DNA of 64,000 nucleotides from Acidobacteriota bacterium (GCA_003010405.1 PJLO01000003.1:248001-312000); one strand, 5' to 3'; shown: positions 7,832-17,818, counted from the first letter of the stretch. Translations and numbers: made by a program. The notes: generated by a model not told the origin, from the sequence alone.

Positions 7832-8707
7832 CTATGCTCCTCCCGCAGCCGCTTGCACCTCGGCCTTGCAAGACTTTTCCATTTCATTGAAATTCGGACG
7901 TAAGTTTACGGGAATGGCTCGTCTTCCGAATTCCAAGGCCTGAATGGGGGCGGCGCCTTTTATGAACGAAATCAGCACGACTCTGAGTACGTATACATAG
8001 GCATGTTCGTCTTCTGCCACTTTCGCCATGTTCGCCGCCAGCGGCCCCAGCAACCCGTAGCAAAGCAAAATGCCAAGAAACGTTCCCACCAGAGCCGCAG
8101 CCACTTTGTGACCGATTTCCTCCGGGGGGCCGCCCAGCGCGCCCATTGTGACCACGATGCCGAGCACCGCTGCGACAATACCGAGCCCCGGCAGCGCATC
8201 GGCTACAGTGGTCAGTGCCGCTACAGGCGCATTTGATCCTCTGTGAGACACTTCCATATCGAGATCCATCATCTGGTCGATATCAAATGGGTCGATTCCG
8301 CCCGTAACCGCCATTCGCAACGTGTCGCAGACAAAGTCCCGCGTGTGATGGTCCTTGATAATTTTCGGGTATTTCGAAAATACTGCACTCTGCTCCGGCT
8401 GTTCGATGTCGGATTCGATCGCCAGCAAGCCGTCTTTCCTTGCCTTGTTCAGAATCTCGTAACACATCTTCAGCGTTTCCAGATAAAACTCTTTGCTAAA
8501 ACGGGATCCCTTAAAAGCCCCTGTTACTCCGCCAACGATCTTCTTCACGACATGCAACGGATTGGCAATCAGCAATGTACCGGCCGCAGCCCCTCCAATG
8601 ATGATCAGTTCCGCCGGTTGAAGCAGCACTTTCAGGTTGCCGTGCTCCATCAAGTAGCCGCCGATTATCGATCCAAACACCACAACAATGCCAATGATGA
8701 TGAACAT
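7832..8707 (-). CDS. motA: Flagellar stator protein MotA
   Basis: MotA is the four-helix membrane subunit of the flagellar stator; its cytoplasmic loop contacts the rotor protein FliG. The 291 residues begin at the first membrane helix (MFIIIGIVVVFGSIIGGYLME). A large cytoplasmic loop (about residues 60-165) follows, then the last two helices with GLGIVAAVLGIVVTMGAL and GTFLGILLCYGLLGPLA carrying the conserved Pro/Gly pattern. It is translationally coupled to motB downstream and lies four bases after a PAS/GGDEF-like gene, so all three probably form one transcript. The family also includes TolQ and ExbB, but length and the MotB partner settle MotA. Confidence 0.94.
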   Translation of the reverse strand: MFIIIGIVVVFGSIIGGYLMEHGNLKVLLQPAELIIIGGAAAGTLLIANPLHVVKKIVGGVTGAFKGSRFSKEFYLETLKMCYEILNKARKDGLLAIESDIEQPEQSAVFSKYPKIIKDHHTRDFVCDTLRMAVTGGIDPFDIDQMMDLDMEVSHRGSNAPVAALTTVADALPGLGIVAAVLGIVVTMGALGGPPEEIGHKVAAALVGTFLGILLCYGLLGPLAANMAKVAEDEHAYVYVLRVVLISFIKGAAPIQALEFGRRAIPVNLRPNFNEMEKSCKAEVQAAAGGA

Positions 8708-8711
8708 CGTT

Positions 8712-9587
8712 TCACTCTTTCCGATCCGTGGCGTTGTTCTTCAGGTCCTGCTCCAGTCTCTCTATCTGTGCCGCTACTGCTTGAGTTACGTCTACCTGGC
8801 GCGCAGCGGCATGTATCCCAATTTCTATGCGGTCTCCCCACCAGTTCACCGCGCAGGACGATTCAACAACGGCGAGTGTTGAGTTCAGCTTTTTAATTGT
8901 TTCGGGCTTGCAGTCTGGGACAATCGCAATTAATCTCCAGTCGCTCCAACATCCCACGAAACTCATTGAAGGCAGCAGACCCGCAACGGTCTTGGCGAGT
9001 ACGCGAATCGCATGGCGAAGCAGCGCTGTTCCGCCATGCTGTTGGATCGCCTGCTGCTCCGACATTTCAATCAGAATCAAAGCCGCAGATGACGCCGACC
9101 GAGAACGAAGCTGAACCTGTAGCCGTTCCCTGCTCTCCTCAAAGGAAGGCAGTCCGGCAGGCACCTCGAAGCCACGATCCGAATGTCCAGCCCATGCCGC
9201 ACATTCCTGTTTTCCGTGCGAGAGATCGAAAATCTCTCCGACTCCCCTCATCTCCCCCGTTGAATCGCGCAATGGAAATGCGGAGACGTGAATGGGGACG
9301 CGATGGCCTTGCTTGTGGCGAATGAGCGGGTCTTCTTCTGCCGGAGTTCCCGCCCTCAGCACGTCCTCTACGGAACACTGCGCTGTGGTGTTTGACTGCA
9401 CGCCCTCGCAGTCAAACACCAGGTCTCCTCGGTAAGTACGGCCCAGAACCTCCGGCCCCGTGTACCCTGAAATCCGCTCGGCTGCTCTGTTCCAATAGAT
9501 GATCTTGCCCTGCAAATCAACCAGGCAGACACCATAGGGCATGGCGTCACTCAAACTCCGAAATAGGTGGGCGTCGACCTGAGGCAT
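8712..9587 (-). CDS. PAS-domain protein with degenerate GGDEF-like domain
   Basis: The first 125 residues or so form a PAS domain (AMPYGVCLVDLQGKIIYWN, ISGYTGPEVLGRT, then a PAC-like HKQGHRVPIHVSAFPLRD). The C-terminal half has the strand pattern of a diguanylate cyclase: LILIEMSEQQAIQQHGGTA, then LLRHAIRVLAKTV. The signature loop reads VGCWSDWRLIAIVPD in place of the usual RxGGDEF-x-hydrophobic pattern, so cyclase activity is not expected. The start is taken at the ATG at 9587, preceded by CAGGAGCAGTGAAG; a second ATG lies 10 codons upstream. Its place directly before motA-motB suggests control of stator use by a sensed signal or by GTP/c-di-GMP binding (inference). Confidence 0.75.
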   Translation of the reverse strand: MPQVDAHLFRSLSDAMPYGVCLVDLQGKIIYWNRAAERISGYTGPEVLGRTYRGDLVFDCEGVQSNTTAQCSVEDVLRAGTPAEEDPLIRHKQGHRVPIHVSAFPLRDSTGEMRGVGEIFDLSHGKQECAAWAGHSDRGFEVPAGLPSFEESRERLQVQLRSRSASSAALILIEMSEQQAIQQHGGTALLRHAIRVLAKTVAGLLPSMSFVGCWSDWRLIAIVPDCKPETIKKLNSTLAVVESSCAVNWWGDRIEIGIHAAARQVDVTQAVAAQIERLEQDLKNNATDRKE

Positions 9588-9661
9588 CTTCACTGCTCCT
9601 GGTCGCTCTATCGGCACTGCAGCCCAGTCACTTGAGGAAGAGTATTCAGATCGAGAATGTA

Positions 9662-9699
9662 GCCAAAAATAACAACCCCCACCAGGGATGGTGAGGGTT
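9662..9699 (-). terminator. Terminator after the exported protein at 9725-10660
   Basis: On the minus strand a 10-bp stem (plus-strand positions 90-99 and 74-83 of the 9600 block, i.e. 9690-9699 and 9674-9683, with one wobble pair) has a 6-base loop and is followed by GTTATTTTTGG. It would end the transcript of the upstream exported-protein gene before the PAS-motA-motB set. Confidence 0.75.
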
Positions 9700-9724
9700 A
9701 TCAGCTACTTTTAGCCTGCGAGTG

Positions 9725-10660
9725 TTAATGAGCAACTGCCTGGAACAAGTCGCTCTTCAAGAGCGCCTGAAACTTGCTGTCATCGGCTTTGAACTTTACG
9801 AGCAACCGGCCACCATCGGAGTCCACGGCCATATTGTCCATAGCGCTTTTCTCAACTGCGGTTCCCGCGGCCTTCTTGTACAGAATGCCCGCCTTCATCA
9901 GGGCTGAAAGTGTGCCGGCCGTAAATGAGTCCGCAGTCCGGACGTTCAATCCAAAGTCCACGCCACGCTGCATGTCTAGAGTGTAGAGGGACCCCAGTAA
10001 TCGTTTCCTAACCGTGTCGAAATCCGCCAGTGCCGCAGCTTCACCCAGTGCCGAGCGCATCATATTCTGTGTACCTGCCTGGTCCAGCACACTCCAGACC
10101 GGTCCGGATTCGGCTTCCACGATCATTTGAATAATCTCCGGCGTCGACGCAACACCTCGCGTAACACCGTCGCGTACGTCAAGACCGTCCTTCACCGAAC
10201 TCGGCTCACCGAATAACATTGTGTTCTCATCCAGAAACGTCATTAGGAAACCGCTGCCAGTGGACCACATCTCAGCATCGCGGTACTTCTCGCTCTTCTG
10301 CTTCTTTAGCCTGAATCGAGCCAGGACTTTCTTGGTTTCGAACTGCCCGTTGGCAACTCCGAAGCTGCGCAGCATTCCTTTTTCCGTGCGATAGGAAACA
10401 AACGTCAGTTGCTCCACATCCAGGTCTGGATTAACTCCCATACCACGCAGTGAAGTTTCAAACGTTTTCAGATTCTCTGGCAGCACGCGATTCTTGAGAG
10501 CTATACCACTCCCTGAGTTGCGCAACGCGCGATAGTCCACCGAGATAATCTGCTGAATTTGTGCGGGAAGCACCGTTCGCGTGTTCGTCCCCAGCGGAGC
10601 CGCTAACACACTCGTGCACAGAGCACATAGCAATAACACTGCTATTGAGAAATGTTTCAT
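9725..10660 (-). CDS. Exported protein of unknown function
   Basis: I do not recognise this 311-residue protein. It starts with a typical signal peptide (MKHFSIAVLLLCALCTSVLAA), with likely cleavage after the second Ala of LAA, and has no lipobox or membrane helix afterwards. The mature part is an alpha/beta mixture with several charged strands (QLTFVSYRTEKGMLRSFGVANG, EPSSVKDGLDVRDG) and ends in a lysine-rich segment (LLVKFKADDSKFQALLKSDLFQ). The pattern of a quantity compared with threshold-like repeats resembles periplasmic proteins seen widely in acidobacteria, but no function can be assigned. It lies 57 bases after the ftcD stop in the same direction and has its own terminator. Confidence 0.65.
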   Translation of the reverse strand: MKHFSIAVLLLCALCTSVLAAPLGTNTRTVLPAQIQQIISVDYRALRNSGSGIALKNRVLPENLKTFETSLRGMGVNPDLDVEQLTFVSYRTEKGMLRSFGVANGQFETKKVLARFRLKKQKSEKYRDAEMWSTGSGFLMTFLDENTMLFGEPSSVKDGLDVRDGVTRGVASTPEIIQMIVEAESGPVWSVLDQAGTQNMMRSALGEAAALADFDTVRKRLLGSLYTLDMQRGVDFGLNVRTADSFTAGTLSALMKAGILYKKAAGTAVEKSAMDNMAVDSDGGRLLVKFKADDSKFQALLKSDLFQAVAH

Positions 10661-10717
10661 TTTACGATTCTACCCCTTGTACCTGATCCCTTTGAAGGTC
10701 GCAGTTTGCAGCGAAGA

Positions 10718-12220
10718 TTAACTCGTCATATTCCGAATTTCAGAGACTCTAGCCCGAGTATCCGCGATAAATTCGGCCTCTGTCTCAGTGCTGAGTGCTT
10801 CCAGGTTAATTTCGACGTTTGCCAGCGCCCCTTCCATCGATGCCTTGGCTAAGGCGGCAGCCACGGTCAGATCGCTAGCCATCTTGGGATTTGTTTTTCG
10901 GCGCAATTTCGTTATCAGCACGCTCACCTCGGCAGCGCACTCCGCCACGCGCAAAGGAACCGCAGATGCTCCCCGCAGCGCTTTCGCCACGCTTTCACCA
11001 GCTGCAGATGGTTCCGACGGAGCGACCTTGCGAGCCTTGCAGGCCCGTATCACTGCCTCATAAGATGCTGCATCCGCGTCAATGGCAGCCAGCAATTCTT
11101 CTCGAAGTTTTCCAAGCCTCGCTAAAGCCCCGGTCAAATCACTTTCGAATTCGCCGAATCCCTTCTTCCCGCGGGAGCTCCCTGCAACCATTGCCACCAG
11201 TCCAGCAGCCATTGCTCCTGCGGCCGCCGAGGCACTGCCGCCTCCCGGAACGGCCGTTGGCGCCGAAAGTTGTGCGACGAACGGCTCCACCCCCGCGCGC
11301 AATCCTCCGGTGGCAGTTTTGCCGCCAATTACTGCCGCCAACCGATTTTCCAGAATCATTGATGAGTCGAAGTTTTCAACTTGCAGGAACCATTCCGCGG
11401 CGCTTTCCAGTGCCCGTTTCGGCACCAGTCCAACAATTTCACTGGACTGCACCGGTACACCGTAGCGCTCGGCCTCCCGCTTCACAAATTCAAAAACTCG
11501 CGCAATCGGCGTCAGGTCCGTGTCCGTAAGATTCATTGAAACCTGGGCCTGCCCGCGTACCTCCAGACCAATTGCCTTCACCGCGCGAAATCCGCCACTG
11601 GAGTAACGCACAGCTTTCGCGATTTTCTTGGCAATCTCCACATCCTTTGTTTGCAAGTAGATGTTGTAGGCCACCAGAAACTTACGCGCTCCAATAACCA
11701 CCGCTCCCGCCGTAGGATGGCAACAGGGATCACCAACATCGGGACGCCTGGAATCCAGTGTTCTGATCTCCTCCCGAATGACCTCGAACTGCCCGCGGCG
11801 AATACTCTCCAGATTCACCCGCTCCGGCGTCGTTGCGGCGGCTTCGTAAAAATACACTGGAATCTTGTAGTTCTGCCAAACCTGCTTCCCCAGGTCGCGA
11901 GCCATCTGCACACAGTCGTCCAGCGTCACGCCCTCTATGGGAATGAACGGCACAACGTCGGTGGCACCCAAACGCGGGTGCGCTCCCCGATGCACGTTCA
12001 GGTCAATCAACTCTGTTGCCTTGCCAATTCCGGCCAGTACAGCGGACAGCAGCGGTTCGCGCTCGCCTACTAAGGTCACTACCGAGCGGTTGTGGTCGGC
12101 GTCCTTTTCGCAATCCAGCAAATAGACGCCCGGGCGCTTCATCGCATCCAGAATGGCATCGATCCTGGTCTGGTCACGTCCTTCGGAAAAATTCGGCACA
12201 CATTCGACTAGCGCTGCCAT
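10718..12220 (-). CDS. ftcD: Bifunctional glutamate formimidoyltransferase / formimidotetrahydrofolate cyclodeaminase
   Basis: The two activities transfer the formimino group of formiminoglutamate to tetrahydrofolate and then release ammonia to give 5,10-methenyl-THF, linking histidine breakdown to one-carbon metabolism. The formiminotransferase part (about 1-300) starts with ALVECVPNFSEGRD and has DLNVHRGAHPRLGATDVVPF. The cyclodeaminase part (about 315-500) begins at APTAVPGGGSASAAAGAMAAGL and has the helical ending NVEINLEAL. Many bacteria encode these separately, whereas this 500-residue fusion is the animal-like arrangement also found in some bacteria. The ATG at 12220 has AGGGAGG six bases upstream. 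No hut genes are in the window. Confidence 0.93.
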   Translation of the reverse strand: MAALVECVPNFSEGRDQTRIDAILDAMKRPGVYLLDCEKDADHNRSVVTLVGEREPLLSAVLAGIGKATELIDLNVHRGAHPRLGATDVVPFIPIEGVTLDDCVQMARDLGKQVWQNYKIPVYFYEAAATTPERVNLESIRRGQFEVIREEIRTLDSRRPDVGDPCCHPTAGAVVIGARKFLVAYNIYLQTKDVEIAKKIAKAVRYSSGGFRAVKAIGLEVRGQAQVSMNLTDTDLTPIARVFEFVKREAERYGVPVQSSEIVGLVPKRALESAAEWFLQVENFDSSMILENRLAAVIGGKTATGGLRAGVEPFVAQLSAPTAVPGGGSASAAAGAMAAGLVAMVAGSSRGKKGFGEFESDLTGALARLGKLREELLAAIDADAASYEAVIRACKARKVAPSEPSAAGESVAKALRGASAVPLRVAECAAEVSVLITKLRRKTNPKMASDLTVAAALAKASMEGALANVEINLEALSTETEAEFIADTRARVSEIRNMTS

Positions 12221-12264
12221 CCTGAACCTCCCTGCGACCAACTGCTCTAACCCTTAACACTGCC

Positions 12265-12867
12265 CTATTTTTTCCACCAGTTGTAACCAATTGAAAATTG
12301 GAGACTCTCGTTCACCCCAGGGTTATGATTCCCCATTGACGCATTTGAAATATGTATTGCCCGGACATCCCAGTTCAACGAGCGGCCCGGCTTTATGAAA
12401 TAGTTCACGCCAACGCCACCGCCGGTGGTGAAATTAGTCGAGGAAGTATCCCCCGGAGGAACGTCTTCGGCTGTCCAGAGCACTCCGGCCTGTGCCAGAA
12501 AATATGGAATCAGTTTTCGCCCACGGGTAAAGTTCCACTTGAGCACCACGGGATTCAGGCCAAACCCATATACGTTCTTGCCTTTGTTCCAAAAACCGTA
12601 ATCGACGGGCGTGACCTCCACATCCCATTCAAATGTGCCGCGCAAAAAGCCCGGACCGAGTTCGCCAGTCATTACTCGTCCCCCGCGCATTCCCGCACGT
12701 ATAAACTGCACATCGGAATTATCGTTGAGGCCTGTGCCACCGCTGACCAGCGCGCCAAGAACCCAGTGTTCACGCCGGATCGCAGCAGCATTATCCTCAG
12801 TCTGGGCAAAACTCGCAATAGAAGCAACAAGCAGCAGTGCAAGTGCAAAAAATCGAGATGGTTTCAT
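12265..12867 (-). CDS. PagL-like lipid A 3-O-deacylase (acyloxyacyl hydrolase family)
   Basis: PagL is an outer-membrane beta-barrel that removes the 3-linked acyl chain of lipid A. The 200-residue product has a signal peptide (FFALALLLVASIASFAQ) followed by alternating beta strands typical of an eight-strand barrel. Near the C-terminus it carries the family's catalytic pattern: His172 and Ser174 in AIHISNASMGNHNPGVNE, with Glu187 as the possible third member, then a strand ending in aromatic Tyr-Asn-Trp-Trp-Lys-Lys. The start is the ATG at 12867 with AAGGTGAT upstream; an upstream in-frame Met would add a poor leader. It implies LPS in the outer membrane. Substrate specificity is not shown by the sequence. 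Confidence 0.8.
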   Translation of the reverse strand: MKPSRFFALALLLVASIASFAQTEDNAAAIRREHWVLGALVSGGTGLNDNSDVQFIRAGMRGGRVMTGELGPGFLRGTFEWDVEVTPVDYGFWNKGKNVYGFGLNPVVLKWNFTRGRKLIPYFLAQAGVLWTAEDVPPGDTSSTNFTTGGGVGVNYFIKPGRSLNWDVRAIHISNASMGNHNPGVNESLQFSIGYNWWKK

Positions 12868-12923
12868 AATTAAACGGATCACCTTAGCAATAACGTAACA
12901 GGGGGTGAACCCATCTTCCAAGT

Positions 12924-12960
12924 CAAAATAAGAAAGGCCGCTCGTTTTGAGTGGCCCTTC
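12924..12960 (-). terminator. Terminator after yebC
   Basis: Read on the minus strand, AAGGGCCACTC and GAGCGGCCTTT pair over 11 positions (two wobble pairs) around a five-base loop, followed by CTTATTTTG. It lies 21 bases after the yebC stop and separates it from the PagL-like gene. Confidence 0.75.
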
Positions 12961-12981
12961 TTGAAAGCACTTCAGCTTCAG

Positions 12982-13728
12982 CTAACCTGCGACTTCTTCT
13001 AGGTCCTTCTGGTCTATGTCGGCATTCGAGTAAACGTTCTGTACGTCATCGTAATCTTCGAAGGCATCGATCATCTTGACCATCGTGCGAGCCTGTTGCC
13101 CTTCCAGCTTGATATAGTTCGCCGGAATCATTCCGAGTTCACTGTGCTCCGGGGTAACGCCAGAGGCCTTCACCGCTTCCAGCACGGCCTCGTAGGCGGA
13201 TGGCTCGGTCAGAATCTCCCAGCTATCGTCCTCGTCCCTGAGATCCTCGGCACCGTGTTCGAGCACGATATTCATCAGGTCATCTTCCTTGGCGTCAGAC
13301 TTCGCCACCAGAATCGATCCCTTTTTGCTGAACAGGTGCGCCACTGAGCCCGAAGAACCCATGTTGCCGCCATTTTTGCCGAAGATGTGACGAATATCGC
13401 TGACCGTGCGATTCCGGTTGTCGGTCGAAGTCTCGATCAAAACCGCAACGCCACCCGGTCCGTAACCCTCGAAGGTGATCTCTTCGTAGGTCACGCCCGG
13501 CAGCTCGCCGGTGCCGCGCTGGATCGCGCGCTTGATATTGTCCTGCGGCATATTCTCGGCCTTTGCCGCAGCGATAGCAGTGCGCAATCTAGGATTCTTT
13601 TCCGGATCGCCGCCACCCTTGGCAGCCATCGTGATTTCCTTGATCAGGCGGGTAAAAATCTTGCCGCGCTTTGCATCCAGCGCGCCCTTCTTGTGCTTAA
13701 TTGTTGCCCATTTTGAGTGGCCAGACAT
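12982..13728 (-). CDS. YebC/PmpR-family DNA-binding protein
   Basis: The 248-residue product has the complete family layout: [20 protein letters not shown] at the N-terminus, then [32 protein letters not shown], the acidic [15 protein letters not shown] and [18 protein letters not shown]. Members are cytoplasmic. Some are described as transcriptional regulators (PmpR), and others have recently been linked to relief of ribosome stalling at proline stretches, so the precise role here is open. The gene is monocistronic, with its own terminator and 171 bases upstream of it without a gene before the GalT-like stop. Confidence 0.95.
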   Translation of the reverse strand: MSGHSKWATIKHKKGALDAKRGKIFTRLIKEITMAAKGGGDPEKNPRLRTAIAAAKAENMPQDNIKRAIQRGTGELPGVTYEEITFEGYGPGGVAVLIETSTDNRNRTVSDIRHIFGKNGGNMGSSGSVAHLFSKKGSILVAKSDAKEDDLMNIVLEHGAEDLRDEDDSWEILTEPSAYEAVLEAVKASGVTPEHSELGMIPANYIKLEGQQARTMVKMIDAFEDYDDVQNVYSNADIDQKDLEEVAG

Positions 13729-13899
13729 GCCAACCTCGTAGATAGTTTGATTACTGGAAAAAAGTTCCTCGGTCTTGCCCTATCCAGCCAACCGGGCATA
13801 CCTCTACCGGCGTAACGCGCGGTAACGATTGAGTATAACACGCCACACCGACTCCATCGAAAGCGCAATCGAGCAGGATTCTTTGGCGCCAACTTCACC

Positions 13900-14907
13900 C
13901 TAAGTCGTCGTCAAAGTGTGCTCCGTTGGAGCCTCACGCAAGCGAGCCGCCGCATCCTCCGGCATAACCGCCGAGCGGTAAGCCTCCTTGAATGAATACG
14001 ATTTCTGACGTTCCTGCAAAATCGGGAGGATCTCGATGTGCCAATGGTAATCGTCGTCGATGGTGCGCCAGTAATTCAGTACTTTCGATTGATGCTGCGT
14101 ATTCGGAGCAGTATGCAACACCATATGGAAACTGTCCGTAACCGAGCGAATCCGGTTCAGCATACGGCGCATCAGAGAAGCGCAATCATAAAGCGCCCCC
14201 GGCCGCGAATTTGCGGTGCGTTCAAAGTGTGCCGAATGAGTTGCCGGGATAATCCAAGTCTCGTACGGCGCACGCGAGGCAAATGGGCAACATGCTACAT
14301 AGTCCCCGCGAATCTCCACAATGCGCTCGCGCTCATGCAGTTCCTGCGTCAGGATGTCGCAAAAGACGCAGCGCTCTTTTTGCGCGTAGTGCTCTCGCGC
14401 TGCCCGCAGTTCGTAGAGTACCCGTCGCGGTACAAACGTAGTCGCCACAATCTGCGACGTCGGATGATCAAATTCCTGCCCGCTCAGCGAGCCAAAATCC
14501 TTGAAAATAACCACATACTTGAAACGATGGTCGTGCTTCAAATCCTCCAAGCGGCGCGCACACAGGCACAAAAACTGCTCAATTTCTGCATCCGAAGCTG
14601 TCCAGAGCTGCCGGTCGTGGCGTGAGTTCTCCACCAGAACCTCGTGCGCGCCCACCGGGCGCATCACGTCGTAATGCCCGAGGCCGCGCCGTCCTGGGTC
14701 GCCCTCAACGTGATACAACGGTTGCGGATGCACTACGGCCCGCGCCGACCAGGGGCCATAATCAACCGACGCCATCGAGGTAATCACCTGCGGCTGATGC
14801 GGCGACTCCGGGCAGAACGGACACACCTGCAGCAAATTTCGGCCCTGTGAGGGTTGATCGCCAGTAACCACCCAAGAACGCGTGATTGGATCCTTCCGAA
14901 GTTCCAT
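13900..14907 (-). CDS. GalT-like DUF4931/HIT-superfamily nucleotidyltransferase with altered active site
   Basis: The 335-residue product has the two-HIT-domain layout of galactose-1-phosphate uridylyltransferase and of its DUF4931 relatives. Visible are the N-terminal MELRKDPITRSWVVTG, a zinc pair Cys29/Cys32 (CPFC), a second Cys pair (CVFC), and the second-domain motif DYHWHIEILPIL. In the first domain the conserved HxHxQ motif, whose second His is the nucleophile in GalT, reads DHPTSQ: His148 remains, position 150 is Thr. The codon is ACG, so a one-base error from CAC or CAT does not explain it. The start is the ATG at 14907 because the earlier part of the frame resembles no family N-terminus. 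Uridylyl transfer by the GalT mechanism is doubtful (inference). Confidence 0.75.
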   Translation of the reverse strand: MELRKDPITRSWVVTGDQPSQGRNLLQVCPFCPESPHQPQVITSMASVDYGPWSARAVVHPQPLYHVEGDPGRRGLGHYDVMRPVGAHEVLVENSRHDRQLWTASDAEIEQFLCLCARRLEDLKHDHRFKYVVIFKDFGSLSGQEFDHPTSQIVATTFVPRRVLYELRAAREHYAQKERCVFCDILTQELHERERIVEIRGDYVACCPFASRAPYETWIIPATHSAHFERTANSRPGALYDCASLMRRMLNRIRSVTDSFHMVLHTAPNTQHQSKVLNYWRTIDDDYHWHIEILPILQERQKSYSFKEAYRSAVMPEDAAARLREAPTEHTLTTT

Positions 14908-15133
14908 TGCGATAGCAAACCACCAACAAGTCTCTGAGTCAAATGCAAACGTTCCCGAAAGGCTCCAACTTCTCTGGGCTACGCTTAAATCGCACCAAAA
15001 AGGCACCAGGGCTTGACCTCATACTGAGATGCGGTAATCGGGCAGGATGCGCCCTGCCTCCTTGTGCATTCCCCTCTCCTGCTCAGCCCAGCCCAGCTCT
15101 GCTATACTCGCCTTTCGACTCCCCATTTTTCCC
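14908..15133. other. Divergent control region, GalT-like gene and mutS
   Basis: These 226 bases separate two divergent start codons and should hold both promoters. I see no convincing sigma-70 pair, hairpin or repeat in it. The mutS ATG has no clear Shine-Dalgarno sequence. Confidence 0.4.
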
Positions 15134-17818
15134 ATGAGTGAAGCCTCAACACCGCTTATGCGGCAGCACGCCGCCATTAAGAAAGAGCACCCCACCGCCC
15201 TGCTATTCTTCCGTGTAGGTGATTTCTACGAGCTATTTCTGGATGATGCCGTTACCGCCGCCCGCGAACTCCAGATCACGCTCACCTCGCGCCAAAAAGT
15301 TGATGGCATTGCCCTCCCGATGTGCGGGGTTCCTTATCACGCAGCCGAGGGATACGTAGCAAAACTCGTCCGCAAAGGCTATAAGGTCGCCATCTGCGAC
15401 CAGGTTGAAGACCCCAGGCTCACCAAGAAGCTTGTACGCCGTGAGGTCACGCGAGTCGTGACGCCCGGCACCGCCGCCGACTCGCACCTTGGCTCAGAGG
15501 AAAATAACTTTCTTTGCGCCATTGCAAACCACACCAATGGCACTGGTTCCAGACTGGGTTTTGCTATGCTCGATCTCTCGACAGGAGAGTTTCGCGCTGC
15601 TGAGTTCAGCGGTCCCGATGCCGACCGCCGCGTCGCGGACGAATTGCAGACTTTGCGTCCCCGCGAACTTCTCTTCGCGGAATCACTCCCGCTGTTCCGT
15701 CCTGAGCCTAGCCTGACCTCCGCCCAGGCGCCGGCCTCGGCTGCCGCTCCGCGCATGGCTTCCACCGAACTCGTGCCCTTCGCGCGCTGGAGCGAGACAC
15801 CCCTCGATGACTGGATCTTTGCCCCCGACTACGCAATTCCAGTGGTCGAAAATCACTTTGGTGTGCTCTCGCTGGAAGGATTTGGACTAGCCAATCACAA
15901 TTCCGCGGCGTGCGCCGCCGGGGCCATTCTCCACTATGTCCGCCAAACCCAGCGCGGCTCGCTCGACCATGTCGACCGTATCAGCTACTACGAGCGCCAG
16001 AACTGCCTCATTCTCGATGCCGTCACCGTCCGTAACCTTGAACTGGTCGAACCTCTTTTTGCGGGCTCCGGCGACGCTGTCACGCTCTTCCGCGCCATAG
16101 ACCAGACGCTTACACCTATGGGCAAGCGCCTGCTTCGCTCCTGGATGCTGCGCCCTTCGATCAATCTCGAGGAAATCAATCACCGCCTCGACGCCGTTTC
16201 CGCCGCCCTTGCCAATATCATTCATCGCGAAGAGCTTCGCCGCGGGCTAGACGGTATTCTCGACATCGAGCGCCTTCTCAGCCGGATTACTCTTGAGACG
16301 GCCAATCCGCGAGACATACTCGCCCTCGCCGCGTCATTGGCCAAGCTGCCGCTTGTGCGCCGAGCCCTTGAGCGCTTCCCTGCTGCTCGCTTTGCCGCCT
16401 TGCGGGATCTGCTTGATGAACTGACGGACGTGCGCGAACGCATCGAGCGCACAATTCTACCGGAGCCCCCCATCACCCTCAACGATGGAGGAGTCATCCA
16501 GAGCGGCTTGGACCCTCAACTTGACGAATTGCGCGACATCAGCCGCAATAGTAAGCACTACATCGCTCAAATCGAGCAGCGCGAGCGCGAACGCACCGGA
16601 ATCAACTCGCTCAAGGTGAAGTTCAATAACGTCTTCGGTTTTTACATCGAGATCAGCAAGGCCAACCTGCAACATGCTCCCGACGACTACGAGCGCAAGC
16701 AGACCCTGGTCGGTGCCGAGCGCTTCACCACACCGGAGTTGAAGGAATACGAGACTAAGGTCCTCGATGCCGAAGAGAAAATAGTGGAGATCGAGCGCCG
16801 CCTCTTTGCCGAGTTGCGCCTGGCCATCGCCGCCGAATCGCGCCGCATCAGGCAAAGCGCACTAGCCGTGGCCGAGGTCGATGTCCTGCTCTCCTTCGCG
16901 CACCTTGCCGCGCTGCGCAATTACTGCCGTCCGCAGTTTGACGACAGCACACAACTCCTTGAGATCCTCGAAGGACGCCACCCTGTCATCGAGCAGCCCG
17001 AACTCACCGGCTCGAACGACCGCTTTGTCCCTAACGATCTCTATCTTGATGCGACCAAGCAGTCGATCCTGCTCATCACCGGCCCCAACATGGGCGGCAA
17101 ATCCACCTATCTGCGCCAGACTGCGTTGATTGTGCTGATGGCGCAAATGGGCTCATTCGTCCCCGCGACGCGCGCCCGTCTCTCCATCGTGGATCGCATC
17201 TTCACCCGCATTGGAGCCTCGGACAACCTTGCGCGCGGCCGCTCGACCTTCATGGTCGAGATGACTGAAACCGCCGCCATTCTAAACACGGCAACACGAC
17301 AATCACTCATTCTTCTCGACGAGATCGGACGCGGCACCGCAACATATGACGGCCTCGCCATTGCATGGGCTGTAGTCGAGTTCATTCACCGGCACAGCCG
17401 CGCGAAGACGCTCTTCGCAACGCATTACCACGAACTCACTGACCTTGAAGAACTGCTCGATTCGGTAAAGAATTTCCACGTCAGCGTCAAGGAAACCGGC
17501 GGCAGCATCGTCTTCCTGCGCAAGGTCTCCTCAGGCGCGGCCGACAAGAGTTACGGTATCGAGGTCGCCAAACTGGCGGGCCTCCCCGCCGAGGTAATCT
17601 CCCGCGCCCGCGAGGTGCTGCGGCAACACGAGAACGCCGAACACACTGCCACCACACAACTTGCTCCCAAGGCGGAAAAATCCGGCCCGGTGCAGTTGAC
17701 CATCTTCACGCCCGTCTCGAATGTCGTCCTCGACCGCCTCCGTGAAGCCGACCTCGACTCGCTCAGCCCGCGCGAAGCGTTGAACTTGTTATATGAGCTA
17801 AAAAAACAGGTAGATTGA
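15134..17818 (+). CDS. mutS: DNA mismatch repair protein MutS
   Basis: MutS finds mismatches and small loops and starts MutL-dependent strand repair. The 894-residue product has the full layout. The mismatch-binding Phe-x-Glu motif lies near the start ([11 protein letters not shown]). Connector, lever and clamp domains follow ([13 protein letters not shown] in the clamp). The ATPase has P-loop GPNMGGKST at 650-658, signature region [12 protein letters not shown], Walker [15 protein letters not shown] and the switch His in FATHYHEL. The ATG at 15134 gives the standard N-terminus; the frame continues 29 codons upstream without resemblance to the family. No mutL is adjacent. The C-terminus ends in the usual short helix ([15 protein letters not shown]) that promotes tetramers. 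Confidence 0.97.
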   Translation: MSEASTPLMRQHAAIKKEHPTALLFFRVGDFYELFLDDAVTAARELQITLTSRQKVDGIALPMCGVPYHAAEGYVAKLVRKGYKVAICDQVEDPRLTKKLVRREVTRVVTPGTAADSHLGSEENNFLCAIANHTNGTGSRLGFAMLDLSTGEFRAAEFSGPDADRRVADELQTLRPRELLFAESLPLFRPEPSLTSAQAPASAAAPRMASTELVPFARWSETPLDDWIFAPDYAIPVVENHFGVLSLEGFGLANHNSAACAAGAILHYVRQTQRGSLDHVDRISYYERQNCLILDAVTVRNLELVEPLFAGSGDAVTLFRAIDQTLTPMGKRLLRSWMLRPSINLEEINHRLDAVSAALANIIHREELRRGLDGILDIERLLSRITLETANPRDILALAASLAKLPLVRRALERFPAARFAALRDLLDELTDVRERIERTILPEPPITLNDGGVIQSGLDPQLDELRDISRNSKHYIAQIEQRERERTGINSLKVKFNNVFGFYIEISKANLQHAPDDYERKQTLVGAERFTTPELKEYETKVLDAEEKIVEIERRLFAELRLAIAAESRRIRQSALAVAEVDVLLSFAHLAALRNYCRPQFDDSTQLLEILEGRHPVIEQPELTGSNDRFVPNDLYLDATKQSILLITGPNMGGKSTYLRQTALIVLMAQMGSFVPATRARLSIVDRIFTRIGASDNLARGRSTFMVEMTETAAILNTATRQSLILLDEIGRGTATYDGLAIAWAVVEFIHRHSRAKTLFATHYHELTDLEELLDSVKNFHVSVKETGGSIVFLRKVSSGAADKSYGIEVAKLAGLPAEVISRAREVLRQHENAEHTATTQLAPKAEKSGPVQLTIFTPVSNVVLDRLREADLDSLSPREALNLLYELKKQVD

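Noticed and set aside
10891..11529. 212-codon plus-strand frame opposite ftcD
   Set aside because: Antisense to both ftcD domains; composition is Pro/Arg-rich, typical of shadow frames.
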